Below are positions 26,501 through 39,499 of a DNA stretch of 64,000 nt, in pieces (position 1 is the first letter of the stretch; each line of letters opens with the position of its first letter). The translations under genes and the position numbers were made by a program. The DNA is from Hydractinia symbiolongicarpus. Taxonomy: Eukaryota; Cnidaria; Hydrozoa; Anthoathecata; Hydractiniidae. The notes under the pieces were generated by a model. It did no database searches, was not told where the DNA came from, and saw only the letters and a program-made list of their open reading frames with translations. The DNA lies in contig NC_079880.1 of the NCBI RefSeq assembly GCF_029227915.1, positions 188,001 through 252,000 of the forward strand, in the 5' to 3' direction.

Positions 26501-26934
26501 GGTTACATCGCTTTTAACAATGAAGCGATTGACTGTTGGACTTAATTGAACTAACTTTGGACTATGACCTGATATATGTGATAAATGAGACAATTGCACT
26601 CTAAGAAATAACATTCTTCTTAATTTGACGGGATTTCCGAAACTCAGCGATTACACTGGGCGCTGTGGTAGCGCTTCATTTAAGAATTTAGATAATTAAG
26701 TCATTCTTTACTGTGGTACCAATCCTAGCCGTTATTGCACGCTGAAGAAATAGCGACAGTTTCAAAAACTACATTTCATTGGCTTTCTAATAGTATCAGT
26801 CCGTTTAAGTTACAACGGTTGAGTCACATATTCGTACCAACATGTATTTCGTGCTATTTTCCGGTAATACTAGGTTGTATGGCTTTTACCAGTGAAACAA
26901 TTGACTGTGGGACTTAATTGAACTGATTATGAAC
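23583..26934 (+). repeat. Nine-monomer higher-order repeat, copy 2 (about 3,351 bp)
   Basis: By line-by-line reading it differs from copy 1 at about seven places in 3,352 bp (about 99.8% identity). The differences include AAGTCAAGC against AAGTCATGC, CATTTAAAA against CATTTATAAA, one base lost in GTCGTTGCTGAAG (near 25,990), and TACAACGG against TACACCGG. Rare shared variants, such as the AAAAAATACATTT run and AGCGAATACACGG, are in both copies. Neighbouring monomer types differ by far more than this, so the duplication is recent or recently homogenised. Confidence 0.92.
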
Positions 26935-28447
26935 TGTGACCTTAAAAATGTTATAAGTGAGACAAGTGGACTCCAAGAAATATCATTCTTCTTAGATTGA
27001 AATGATTGCCGAAATTTAGCGATTGCACTGGACGCTGTGGTAGCGCTTCAGTTAAAAATTTAGATAAATAAGTCATTCTTTACTGTGGGACCAATCCTAG
27101 CTGTTATCGGGCGCTGAAGAAAGAGCGACTGTTTCAAAAACTACATTTCATTGACTTTCTAACGGTATCAATCCACTTCAGTTACAATGTTTGCGTCACA
27201 TATTCGTACCAACATGTGTTTAGCGATATTTTTCTGATACTACTAGGTTGCATCGCTTTTAACAATGAAACGATGGACTGTGGGACTTAATTGAACTACC
27301 TTTTGGACTGTGACCTGATAAATGTGATAAATGAGACAATTGGACTCCAAGAAATACATTCTTTTTAATTTGACGGGTTTGCCGGAACTCAGCGATTACA
27401 CGGGGCGCTGTGGTACCGCTACATTTAAAAATTTAGATAAATAAGTCATTCTTTACTGTGGGACCAATCCTAGCCGTTGTCGCGCGCTGAAGAATTATCG
27501 ACAGTTTCAAAAACTACATTCCATTGACTTTCTAACGGTGTCAGTCCGTTTGAGTTACAACGGTTGGGTTACCTAATCGTACCAACATGTGTTAGCAATA
27601 TTTTTCTGTTATTACTAGGTTGCATCGCTTTTAACAATGAAACGGGTGACTGTAAGACTTAATTGAACTAACTTTGGACAGTGACCTGATAAATGTGATA
27701 AATGAGACAATTTGACTCCAAGAAATAACATTCTTCTTAATTTGACATGATTGCCGAAGCTCAGCGATTACACTGGGCGCTGTGGTAGCGCTTCATTTAA
27801 AAGTTTAGGTAAATAAGTCATTCTTTACTGTGGGACCAATCCTAGCCGTTATCGCGCGCTGAAGAAATAGCGACAGTTTCAAAAACTACATTTCATTGAC
27901 TTTCCAACGGTATCAATCCACTTCGGTTACAACGGTTGGGTCACCTATTCGTACCAAAATGCATTTAACGATATTTTTCTGTTATTACTAGGTTGCATCG
28001 CTTTTAACAATGAAACGATTGACTGTGGGACTAAATTGAACAAACTTTGGACTATGACCTAATAAATGTGATAAATGAGAAAATTGGACTCTAAGAAATA
28101 ACATTCTTCTCAATTTGACATGATTGCCAAAACTCAGCGGTTACACTGGGCGCTGTGGTAGCGCTTCATTTAAGAATTTAGATAAATAAGTCATGCTTTA
28201 CTGTGGGACCAATCCTAGCCGTTATCGCGCGCTGAAAAAATAGCGACAGTTTCAAAAGCTACATTTCATTGGCTTTCTAACAGTATCAATCCGTTTGAGT
28301 TACATCGGTTGAGTCACATATTCGTACCAACATGTATTCGTGCTATTTACCGGTATTACTAGGTTGTATGGCTTTTACCAGTGAAACGATTGACTGTGGG
28401 ACTTAATTGAACTGATTATGGATTGTGACCTTAAAAATGTTATTAGT
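26214..28447 (+). repeat. Six-monomer higher-order repeat, copy 1 (2,234 bp)
   Basis: The unit starts at GAGACAATTTGACTCC and ends at the TTATTAGT junction near 28,447. It begins inside the last part of the second 9-mer and introduces type P (GGGCGCTGAAGAAAGAGCGAC, with AATGTTTGCGTCAC). P markers at 27,121 and 29,355 give the offset of 2,234 bp. Confidence 0.88.
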
Positions 28448-30681
28448 GAGACAATTTGACTCCAAGAAATAACATTCTTCTTAATTTGACATGATTGCCG
28501 AAACTCAGCGATTACACTGGGCGCTGTGGTAGCGCTTCATTTAAAAGTTTAGGTAAATAAGTCATTCTTTACTGTGGGACCAATCCTAGCCGTTATCGCG
28601 CGCTGAAGAAATAGCGACAGTTTCAAAAACTACATTTCATTGACTTTCCAACGGTATCAATCCACTTCAGTTACAACGGTTGGGTCACCTATTCGTACCA
28701 ACATGTATTTAACGATATTTTTCTGTTATTATTAGGTTACATCGCTTTTAACAATGAAGCGATTGACTGTGGGACTTAATTGAACTAACTTTGGACTATG
28801 ACCTGATATATGTGATAAATGAGACAATTGCACTCTAAGAAATAACATTCTTCTTAATTTGACGGGATTTCCGAAACTCAGCGATTACACTGGGCGCTGT
28901 GGTAGCGCTTCATTTAAGAATTTAGATAATTAAGTCATTCTTTACTGTGGTACCAATCCTAGCCGTTATTGCACGCTGAAGAAATAGCGACAGTTTCAAA
29001 AACTACATTTCATTGGCTTTCTAATAGTATCAGTCCGTTTAAGTTACAACGGTTGAGTCACATATTCCTACCAACATGTATTTCGTGCTATTTTCCGGTA
29101 ATACTAGGTTGTATGGCTTTTACCAGTGAAACAATTGACTGTGGGACTTAATTGAACTGATTATGAACTGTGACCTTAAAAATGTTATAAGTGAGACAAG
29201 TGGACTCAAAGAAATATCATTCTTCTTAGATTGAAATGATTGCCGAAATTTAGCGATTGCACTGGACGCTGTGGTAGCGCTTCAGTTAAAAATTTAGATA
29301 AATAAGTCATTCTTTACTGTGGGACCAATCCTAGCTGTTATCGGGCGCTGAAGAAAGAGCGACTGTTTCAAAAACTACATTTCATTGACTTTCTAACGGT
29401 ATCAATCCACTTCAGTTACAATGTTTGCGTCACATATTCGTACCAACATGTGTTTAGCGATATTTTTCTGATACTACTAGGTTGCATCGCTTTTAACAAT
29501 GAAACGATGGACTGTGGGACTTAATTGAACTACCTTTTGGACTGTGACCTGATAAATGTGATAAATGAGACAATTGGACTCCAAGAAATACATTCTTCTT
29601 AATTTGACGGGATTGCCGGAACTCAGCGATTACACGGGGCGCTGTGGTACCGCTATATTTAAAAATTTAGATAAATAAGTCATTCTTTACTGTGGGACCA
29701 ATCCTAGCCGTTGTCGCGTGCTGAAGAATTATCGACAGTTTCAAAAACTACATTCCATTGACTTTCTAACGGTGTCAGTCCGTTTGAGTTACAACGGTTG
29801 GGTTACCTATTCGTACCAACATGTGTTAGCAATATTTTTCTGTTATTACTAGGTTGCATCGCTTTTAACAATGAAACGATTGACTGTAAGACTTAATTGA
29901 ACTAACTTTGGACAGTGACCTGATAAATGTGATAAATGAGACAATTTGACTCCAAGAAATAACATTCTTCTTAATTTGACATGATTGCCGAAGCTCAGCG
30001 ATTACACTGGGCGCTGTGGTAGCGCTTCATTTAAAAGTTTAGGTAAATAAGTCATTCTTTACTGTGGGACCAATCCTAGCCGTTATCGCGCGCTGAAGAA
30101 ATAGCGACAGTTTCAAAAACTACATTTCATTGACTTTCCAACGGTATCAATCCACTTCGGTTTACAACGGTTGGGTCACCTATTCGTACCAAAATGCATT
30201 TAACGATATTTTTCTGTTATTACTAGGTTGCATCGCTTTTAACAATGAAACGATTGACTGTGCGACTAAATTGAACAAACTTTGGACTATGACCTAATAA
30301 ATGTGATAAATGAGAAAATTGGACTCTAAGAAATAACATTCTTCTCAATTTGACATGATTGCCAAAACTCAGCGGTTACACTGGGCGCTGTGGTAGCGCT
30401 TCATTTAAGAATTTAGATAAATAAGTCATGCTTTACTGTGGGACCAATCCTAGCCGTTATCGCGCGCTGAAAAAATAGCGACAGTTTCAAAAGCTACATT
30501 TCATTGGCTTTCTAACAGTATCAATCCGTTTGAGTTACAACGGTTGAGTCACATATTCGTACCAACATGTATTCGTGCTATTTACCGGTATTACTAGGTT
30601 GTATGGCTTTTACCAGTGAAAGGATTGACTGTGGGACTTAATTGAACTGATTATGGATTGTGACCTTAAAAATGTTATTAG
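28448..30681 (+). repeat. Six-monomer higher-order repeat, copy 2
   Basis: The joint is visible as a chimeric monomer: GTTATTAGTGAGACAA (normally followed by GCGGACTCC) runs into TTTGACTCC. The block matches copy 1 to about 30,681, where AAGCGGACTCC resumes and a W-type monomer follows. The small changes include an extra T in CGGTTTACAACGG (about 30,158). Confidence 0.88.
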
Positions 30682-30989
30682 TGAGACAAGCGGACTCCAA
30701 GAGATAACATTCCTTTCAATTTGACATGATTGCCGGAACTCAGCGATTACACTGGGCGCTGTGGTAGCGCTTCATTTAAGAATTTAGATAAATAAGTCAT
30801 TCTTAACTGTGGGACCAATTCTAGCCGTTATCGCGCGCTGAAGAAATAGCGACAGTTTGAAAAACTACATTTCATTGACTTTCTAAGAATATCAATCCGT
30901 TTGAGTAACAACGGTTGAGTCACATATTCGTACCAATATGTATTTCGTGATTTTTTTTTCGGTACTGCTAGTTTTGTATGGCTTTTAAC

Positions 30990-31400
30990 AGTGAAACGAT
31001 CGACTGTGGCACTTAATTGAACTGATTATGGACTGTGACCTGATATATGTGATAAATGAGACAATTGCACTCTAAGAAATAACATTCTTCTTAATTTGAC
31101 GGGATTTCCGAAACTCAGCGATTACACTGGGCGCTGTGGTAGCGCTTCATTTAAGAATTTAGATAATTAAGTCATTCTTTACTGTGGTACCAATCCTAGC
31201 CGTTATTGCACGCTGAAGAAATAGCGACAGTTTCAAAAACTACATTTCATTGGCTTTCTAATAGTATCAGTCCGTTTAAGTTACAACGGTTGAGTCACAT
31301 ATTCGTACCAACATGTATTCGTGCTATTTACCGGTATTACTAGGTTGTATGGCTTTTACCAGTGAAACGATTGACTGTGGGACTTAATTGAACTAACTTT
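30990..31400 (+). repeat. Triple-hybrid monomer (W/V/U)
   Basis: The left part is W-like (CGATCGACTGTGGC). At 31,036-31,041 (TGACCT) it becomes V-like (GATATATGTG, TTCTAATAGTATCAG). Near ACCAACATGTATT (about 31,305-31,318) it becomes U-like (CGTGCTATTTACCGGTATTAC), and after GTGGGACTTAATTGAACT it runs into R-like sequence (AACTTTGGACAG). Several exchanges within about one monomer length point to gene conversion or repeated unequal crossover. Confidence 0.75.
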
Positions 31401-31428
31401 GGACAGTGACCTGATAAATGTGATAAAT

Positions 31429-33662
31429 GAGACAATTTGACTCCAAGAAATAACATTCTTCTTAATTTGACATGATTGCCGAAACTCAGCGATTACACTG
31501 GGCGCTGTGGTAGCGCTTCATTTAAAAGTTTAGGTAAGTAAGTCATTCTTTACTGTGGGACCAATCCTAGCCGTTATCGCGCGCTGAAGAAATAGCGACA
31601 GTTTCAAAAACTACATTTCATTGACTTTCCAACGGTATCAATCCACTTCAGTTACAACGGTTAAGTCACCTATTCGTACCAACATGTATTTAACGATATT
31701 TTTCTGTTATTACTAGGTTACATCGCTTTTAACAATGAAGCGATTGACTGTGGGACTTAATTGAACTAACTTTGGACTATGACCTGATATATGTGATAAA
31801 TGAGACAATTGCACTCTAAGAAATAACATTCTTCTTAATTTGACGGGATTTCCGAAACTCAGCGATTACACTGGGCGCTGTGGTAGCGTTTCATTTAAGA
31901 ATTTAGATAATTAAGTCATTCTTTACTGTGGTACCAATCCTAGCCGTTATTGCACGCTGAAGAAATAGCGACAGTTTCAAAAACTACATTTCATTGGCTT
32001 TCTAATAGTATCAGTCCGTTTAAGTTACAACGGTTGAGTCACATATTCGTACCAACATGTATTTCGTGCTATTTTCCGGTAATACTAGGTTGTATGGCTT
32101 TTACCAGTGAAACAATTGACTGTGGGACTTAATTGAACTGATTATGAACTGTGACCTTAAAAATGTTATAAGTGAGACAAGTGGACTCCAAGAAATATCA
32201 TTCTTCTTAGATTGAAATGATTGCCGAAATTTAGCGATTGCACTGGACGCTGTGGTAGCGCTTCAGTTAAAAATTTAGATAAATAAGTCATTCTTTACTG
32301 TGGGACCAATCCTAGCTGTTATCGGGCGCTGAAGAAAGAGCAACTGTTTCAAAAACTACATTTCATTGACTTTCTACCGGTATCAATCCACTTCAGTTAC
32401 AATGTTTGCGTCACATATTCGTACCAACATGTGTTTAGCGATATTTTTCTGATACTACTAGGTTGCATCGCTTTTAACAATGAAACGATGGACTGTGGGA
32501 CTTAATTGAACTACCTTTTGGACTGTGACCTGATAAATTTGATAAATGAGACAATTGGACTCCAAGAAATACATTCTTCTTAATTTGACGGGATTACCGG
32601 AACTCAGCGATTACACGGGGCGCTGTGGTACCGCTACATTTAAAAATTTAGATAAATAAGTCATTCTTTACTGTGGGACCAATCCTAGCCGTTGTCGCGC
32701 GCTGAAGAATTATCGACAGTTTCAAAAACTACATTCCATTGACTTTCTAACGGTGTCAGTCCGTTTGAGTTACAACGGTTGGGTTACCTATTCGTACCAA
32801 CATGTGTTAGCAATATTTTTCTGTTATTACTAGGTTGCATCGCTTTTAACAATGAAACGATTGACTGTGGGACTTAATTGAACTAACTTTGGACAGTGAC
32901 CTGATAAATGTGATAAATGAGACAATTTGACTCCAAGAAATAACATTCTTCTTAATTTGACATAATTGCCGAAGCTCAGCGATTACACTGGGCGCTGTGG
33001 TAGCGCTTCATTTAAAAGTTTAGGTAAATAAGTCATTCTTTACTGTGGGACCAATCCTAGCCGTTATCGCGCGCTGAAAAAATAGCGACAGTTTCAAAAA
33101 CTGCATTTCATTGACTTTCCAACGGTATCAATCCACTTCGGTTACAACGGTTGGGTCACCTATTCGTACCAAAATGTATTTAACGATATTTTTCTGTTAT
33201 TACTAGGTTGCATCGCTTTTAACAATGAAACGATTGACTGTGGGACTAAATTGAACAAACTTTGGACTATGACCTAATAAATGTGATAAATGAGAAAATT
33301 GGACTCTAAGAAATAACATTCTTCTCAATTTGACATGATTGCCAAAACTCAGCGGTTACACTGGGCGCTGTGGTAGCGCTTCATTTAAGAATTTAGATAA
33401 ATAAGTCATGCTTTACTGTGGGACCAATCCTAGCCGTTATCGCGTGCTGAAGAAATAGCGACAGTTTCAAAAGCTACATTTCATTGGCTTTCTAACAGTA
33501 TCAATCCGTTTGAGTTACAACGGTTGAGTCACATATTCGTACCAACATGTATTCGTGCTATTTACCGGTATTACTAGGTTGTATGGCTTTTACCAGTGAA
33601 ACGATTGACTGTGGGACTTAATTGAACTGATTATGGATTGTGACCTTAAAAATGTTATTAGT
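31429..33662 (+). repeat. Six-monomer higher-order repeat, copy 3 (offset 2,981 bp from copy 2)
   Basis: P markers at 29,355 and 32,336 are 2,981 bp (eight monomers) apart. The match to copy 2 continues past the six-mer through the W monomer to about 34,010, so an eight-monomer unit was duplicated. Between copies 2 and 3 lie a W monomer and a hybrid monomer that joins W, V and U sequence (31,035-31,360). Confidence 0.85.
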
Positions 33663-34009
33663 GAGACAAGCGGACTCCAAGAGATAACATTCCTTTCAAT
33701 TTGACATGATTGCCGGAACTCAGCGATTACACTGGGCGCTGTGGTAGCGCTTCATTTAAGAATTTAGATAAATAAGTCATTCTTAACTGTGGGACCAATT
33801 CTAGCCGTTATCGCGCGCTGAAGAAATAGCGACAGTTTCAAAAACTACATTTCATTGACTTTCTAAGAATATCAATCCGTTTGAGTAACAACGGTTGAGT
33901 CACATATTCGTACCAATATGTATTTCGTGATATTTTTTTCGGTACTGCTAGTTTTGTATGGCTTTTAACAGTGAAACGATCGACTGTGGCACTTAATTGA
34001 ACTGATTAT

Positions 34010-34577
34010 GGACTGTGACCTTATAAATGTTAAAGTGAGACAATTGGACTCCAAGAAATAACATTCTTCCTAATTTGACATGATTGCCGAAACTCAGCGA
34101 TTACGCTGGGTGCTGTGGCAGCGCTTCAATTAAAAATTTAGATAAAAAAGACATTCTTTACTGTGGGGCCAATCTTAGCCGTTATTGCGCGTTGAAGAAT
34201 TAGTGACAGTTTCAAAAATTGCATTTCATTGACTTTTTAACGGTGTCAGTCCTTTTGAGTTACAACGGTTGGGTCACCTATTCGTACCAACATGTGTTTA
34301 GCGATATTTTTCTGATACTACTAGGTTGCATCGCTTTTAACAATGAAACGATGGACTGTGGGACTTAATTGAACTACCTTTGGACTGTGACCTGATAAAT
34401 GTGATAAATGAGACAATTGGACTACAAGAAATACATTCTTCTTAATTTGACGGGATTGCCGGAACTCAGCGATTACACGGGGCGCTGTGGTACTGCTACA
34501 TTTAAAAACTTAGATAAATAAGTTATTCTTTACTGCGGGACCAATCTTAGCCGTTATCGCGCGTTTAAGAATTAGCG
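34010..34577 (+). repeat. X- and Q-type monomers at the end of the central block
   Basis: An X monomer (CTGGGTGCTGTGGCAGCGC) and a Q-related monomer (GGTACTGCTACATTT, with AAGTTATTC) close the 15-34 kb domain. The next block begins in GCGACAGTTTCAAAAACTAC, where Q-like TTTAAGAATTAG gives way to V-like TTGGCTTTCTAATAG. Confidence 0.7.
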
Positions 34578-37184
34578 ACAGTTTCAAAAACTACATTTCA
34601 TTGGCTTTCTAATAGTATCAGTCCGTTTAAGTTACAACGGTTGGGTCACATATTCGTACCAACATGTATTTCGTGCTATTTTCCGGTAATACTAGGTTGT
34701 ATGGCTTTTACCAGTGAAACGATTGACTGTGGGACTTAATTGAACTGATTATGAACTGTGATCATATAAATGTTATAAGTGAGACAAGTTGACTCCAAGA
34801 AATGACAATCTTCTTAATTTGACATGATTGCCGAAACTCAACGATTACACTGGGCCCTGTGGTAGCGCTTCATTTGAGAATTAAGCTAAAAAAAGTCATT
34901 TTTTACCGTGGGACCATTCCTAGCCGTAAGCGCGCTTAAGAAATAGAGACAGTTTCAATTACTACATTTCACTGACTTTCTAACGGTGTCAGTCCGTTTG
35001 AGTTTCCACGGTTGGGTCACATATTCGTACCAACATGTAATTAGCGATATTTTTCTCATATTACTAGGTTGCATCGCATTTAACAGTGAAACGATTGAAT
35101 GTGGGACAAAATTGGACTGATTTTGGATTGTGATCATATAAATGTTATAAGTGAGACAAGTGGACTCCAAGAAATAACATTCTTCTTAATTTGACATGAT
35201 TACCAGAACTCAGCGATTACACTGGGCGCTGTAGTAACGCTTCATTTAAAAATTTAGATAAATAAGTCATTCTTTACTGTGGGATCAATCCTATCCGTTA
35301 TCGCGCGCTGAAGAAATAGCGATAGTTTCAAAAACTACATTTCATTGACTTTGTAACGGTGTCAGTTCGTTTGAGTTGCAACGGTTGGGTCACATATTTG
35401 TACCGACATGTTTTTAGCGATATTTATCTGATATTACTAAGTTGCATCGCTTTTAGCAGTGAAACGATTGACTGTAGGATTTAATTGAACTAACTTTGGA
35501 CTGTGACCTGATAAATGTGATAAATGAGACAATTGGAGTCCAAGAAATAACATTCTTCTTAATTTGACGTGATTGCCGGAACTCAGCGATTACACTGGGC
35601 GCTGTGGTAGCGCTTCATTTAAAAGTTTAGGTAAATAAGTCATTCTTTACTGTGGGACCAAACCTAACCGTTATCGGGCGCTGAAGAAATAGCGACAGTT
35701 TCAAAAACTACATTTAATTGACATTCTAACGGTATCAATCCACTTCAGTTACAACGTTTGCGTCACGTATTCGTACCAACATATATTTAGCGATATTTTT
35801 CTCATATTACTAGGTTGCATCGCTTTTAACAGTAAAACGATTGACTGTGGTACTAAATTGATCTGATTTAGGACTGTGACCTGATATATGTGATAAATGA
35901 GACAATTGGACTCAGAGAAATAACATTCTTCTTAATTTGACGTAATTGCCGGAGCTCAGCGATTACACTGGGCGCTGTGGTAGCGCTTCATTTAAAAGTT
36001 TAGGTAAATAAGTCATTCTTTACTGTGGGACCAATCCTAACCGTTATCGCGCGCCGAAGAAATAGCGACAGTTTCAAAAACTTCATTTCATTGACTTTCT
36101 AACGGTATCAATCCATTTCAGTTACAACAGTTGCGTCACATATTCGTACCGACATGTTTTTAGCGATATTTATCTGATATTACTAAGTTGCATCGCTTTT
36201 AGCAGTGAAACGATTGACTGTAGGACTTAATTGAACTAACTTTGGACTGTGACCTGATAAATGTGATAAATGAGACAATTGGACTCAGAGAAATAACATT
36301 CTTCTTAATTTGACGTAATTGCCGGAACTCAGCGATTACACTGGGCGCTGTGGTAGCGCTTCATTTAAAAGTTTAGGTAAATAAGTCATTCTTTACTGTG
36401 GGACCAATCCTAACCGTTATCGGGCGCTGAAGAAATAGCGACAGTTTCAAAAACTACATTTCATTGACTTTCTAACGGTGTCAGTCCGTTAGAGTTACAA
36501 CGGTTGGGTCACATATTCGTATCAACATGTATTTAGCGATATTTTTTTGATATTACTAGGTTGCATCGCTTTTAACAATGAAACGATTGACTGTGGGACT
36601 TAATTAAACAAACTTTGGACTGCGGATAATAAATGTGATAAATAAGAAAATTGGACTCCAAGAAATAACATTCTTCTCAGTTTGACATGATTGCCGGAAC
36701 TCAGCGATTACACTGGGCGCTGTGGTAGCGCCTCATTTAAGAATTTAGATAAATAAGTCATTCTTTACTGTGGGACCAATCCTAGCCGTTATCGGGCGCT
36801 GAAGAAAGAGCGACAGTTTCAAAAACTAAATTTCATTGTCTTTTTAACAGTGTCAGTCCGTTTGAGTTACAACGGTTGGGTCACATATTCGTATCAACAT
36901 GTATTTAGCGATATTTTTTTGATATTACTAGGTTGCATCGCTTTTAACAATGAAACGATTGACTGTGGGACTTAATTAAACAAACTTTGGACTGCGGATA
37001 ATAAATGTGATAAATGAGACAATTGCACTCTAAGAAATAACATTCTTCTTAATTTGACGGGATTTCCGAAACTCAGCGATTACACTGGGCGCTGTGGTAG
37101 CGCTTCATTTAAGAATTTAGATAAATAAGTCATTCTTTACTGTGGTACCAATCCTAGCCGTTATTGCACGCTGAAGAAATAGCG
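34578..37184 (+). repeat. Seven-monomer higher-order repeat, copy 1 (2,607 bp)
   Basis: The unit opens with V-type sequence that changes at AACTGTGA (about 34,752-34,759) into left-end A-type sequence (TCATATAAATG, AAGCTAAAAAAAGTC, AGCGCGCTTAAGAAATAGAG). It then has ATCTGATATTACTAAG monomers, CAACGTTTGCGTCACG monomers and TTAAACAAACTTTGGACTGCGG monomers. Copy 2 follows directly at an offset of 2,607 bp (for example 34,955 and 37,562). A-type monomers are otherwise confined to the first 5 kb of the window. Confidence 0.87.
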
Positions 37185-39480
37185 ACAGTTTCAAAAACTA
37201 CATTTCATTGGCTTTCTAATAGTATCAGTCCGTTTAAGTTACAACGGTTGGGTCACATATTCGTACCAACATGTATTTCGTGCTATTTTCCGGTAATACT
37301 AGGTTGTATGGCTTTTACCAGTGAAACGATTGACTGTGGGACTTAATTGAACTGATTATGAACTGTGATCATATAAATGTTATAAGTGAGACAAGTTGAC
37401 TCCAAGAAATGACATTCTTCTTAATTTGACATGATTGCCGAAACTCAACGATTACACTGGGCGCTGTGGTAGCGCTTCATTTGAGAATTAAGCTAAAAAA
37501 AGTCATTTTTTACCGTGGGACCATTCCTAGCCGTTAGCGCGCTTAAGAAATAGAGACAGTTTCAATTACTACATTTCACTGACTTTCTAACGGTGTCAGT
37601 CCGTTTGAGTTTCAACGGTTGGGTCACATATTCGTACCAACATGTAATTAGCGATATTTTTCTCATATTACTAGGTTGCATCGCATTTAAAAGTGAAACG
37701 ATTGAATGTGGGACAAAATTGGACTGATTTTGGATTGTGATCATATAAATGTTATAAGTGAGACAAGTGGACTCCAAGAAATAACATTCTTCTTAATTTG
37801 ACATGATTACCGGAACTCAGCGGTTACACTGGGCGCTGTAGTAACGCTTCATTTAAAAATTTAGATAAATAAGTCATTCTTTACTGTGGGACCAATCCTA
37901 TCCGTTATCGCGCGCTGAAGAAATAGCGATAGTTTCAAAAACTACATTTCATTGACTTTGTAACGGTGTCAGTTCGTTTGAGTTGCAACGGTTGGGTCAC
38001 ATATTTGTACCGACATGTTTTTAGCGATATTTATCTGATATTACTAAGTTGCATCGCTTTTAGCAGTGAAACGATTGACTGTAGGATTTAATTGAACTAA
38101 CTTTGGACTGTGACCTGATAAATGTGATAAATGAGACAATTGGAGTCCAAGAAATAACATTCTTCTTAATTTGACGTGATTGCCAGAACTCAGCGATTAC
38201 ACTGGGCGCTGTGGTAGCGCTTCATTTAAAAGTGTAGGTAAATAAGTCATTCTTTACTGTGGGACCAAACCTAACCGTTATCGGGCGCTGAAGAAATAGC
38301 GACAGTTTCAAAAACTACATTTAATTGACATTCTAACGGTATCAATCCACTTCAGTTACAACGTTTGCGTCACGTATTCGTACCAACATATATTTAGCGA
38401 TATTTTTCTCATATTACTAGGTTGCATCGCTTTTAACAGTAAAACGATTGACTGTGGTACTAAATTGATCTGATTTAGGACTGTGACCTGATATATGTGA
38501 TAAATGAGACAATTGGACTCAGAGAAATAACATTCTTCTTAATTTGACGTAATTGCCGGAGCTCAGCGATTACACTGGGCGCTGTGGTAGCGCTTCATTT
38601 AATAGTTTAGGTAAATAAGTCATTCTTTACTGTGGGACCAATCCTAGCCGTTATCGCGCGCTGAAGAAATAGCGACAGTTTCAAAAACTTCATTTCATTG
38701 ACTTTCTAACGGTATCAATCCATTTCAGTTACAACAGTTGCGTCACATATTCGTACCGACATGTTTTTAGCGATATTTATCTGATATTACTAAGTTGCAT
38801 CGCTTTTAGCAGTGAAACGATTGACTGTAGGACTTAATTGAACTAACTTTGGACTGTGACCTGATAAATGTGATAAATGAGACAATTGGACTCAGAGATA
38901 TAACATTCTTCTTAATTTGACGTAATTGCCGGAACTCAGCGATTACACTGGGCGCTGTGGTAGCGCTTCATTTAATAGTTTAGGTAAATAAGTCATTCTT
39001 TACTGTGGGACCAATCCTAGCCGTTATCGCGCGCTGAAGAAATAGCGACAGTTTCAAAAACTACATTTCATTGACTTTCTAACGGTGTCAGTCCGTTAGA
39101 GTTACAACGGTTGGGTCACATATTCGTATCAACATGCATTTAGCGATATTTTTTTGATATTACTAGGTTGCATCGCTTTTAACAATGAAACGATTGACTG
39201 TGGGACTTAATTAAACAAACTTTGGACTGCGGATAATAAATGTGATAAATGAGAAAATTGGACTCCAAGAAATAACATTCTTCTCAGTTTGACATGATTG
39301 CCGGAACTCAGCGATTACACTGGGCGCTGTGGTAGCGCCTCATTTAAGAATTTAGATAAATAAGTCATTCTTTACTGTGGGACCAATCCTAGCCGTTATC
39401 GGGCGCTGAAGAAAGACCGACAGTTTCAAAAACTAAATTTCATTGTCTTTTTAACAGTGTCAGTCCGTTTGAGTTACAAC
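37185..39480 (+). repeat. Seven-monomer higher-order repeat, copy 2 (incomplete)
   Basis: It matches copy 1 until about 39,480. There copy 1 (about 36,870-36,900) has the CATATTCGTATCAAC hybrid, while this copy continues with CACATTCGTACCAACTTG and ATTACTAGGCTGC. The two copies differ at scattered bases (for example CATTTAATAG against CATTTAAAAG near 38,597 and 38,970), so this pair is somewhat older than the 20-27 kb 9-mer pair. Confidence 0.85.
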
Positions 39481-39499
39481 GGTTGGGTCACACATTCGT

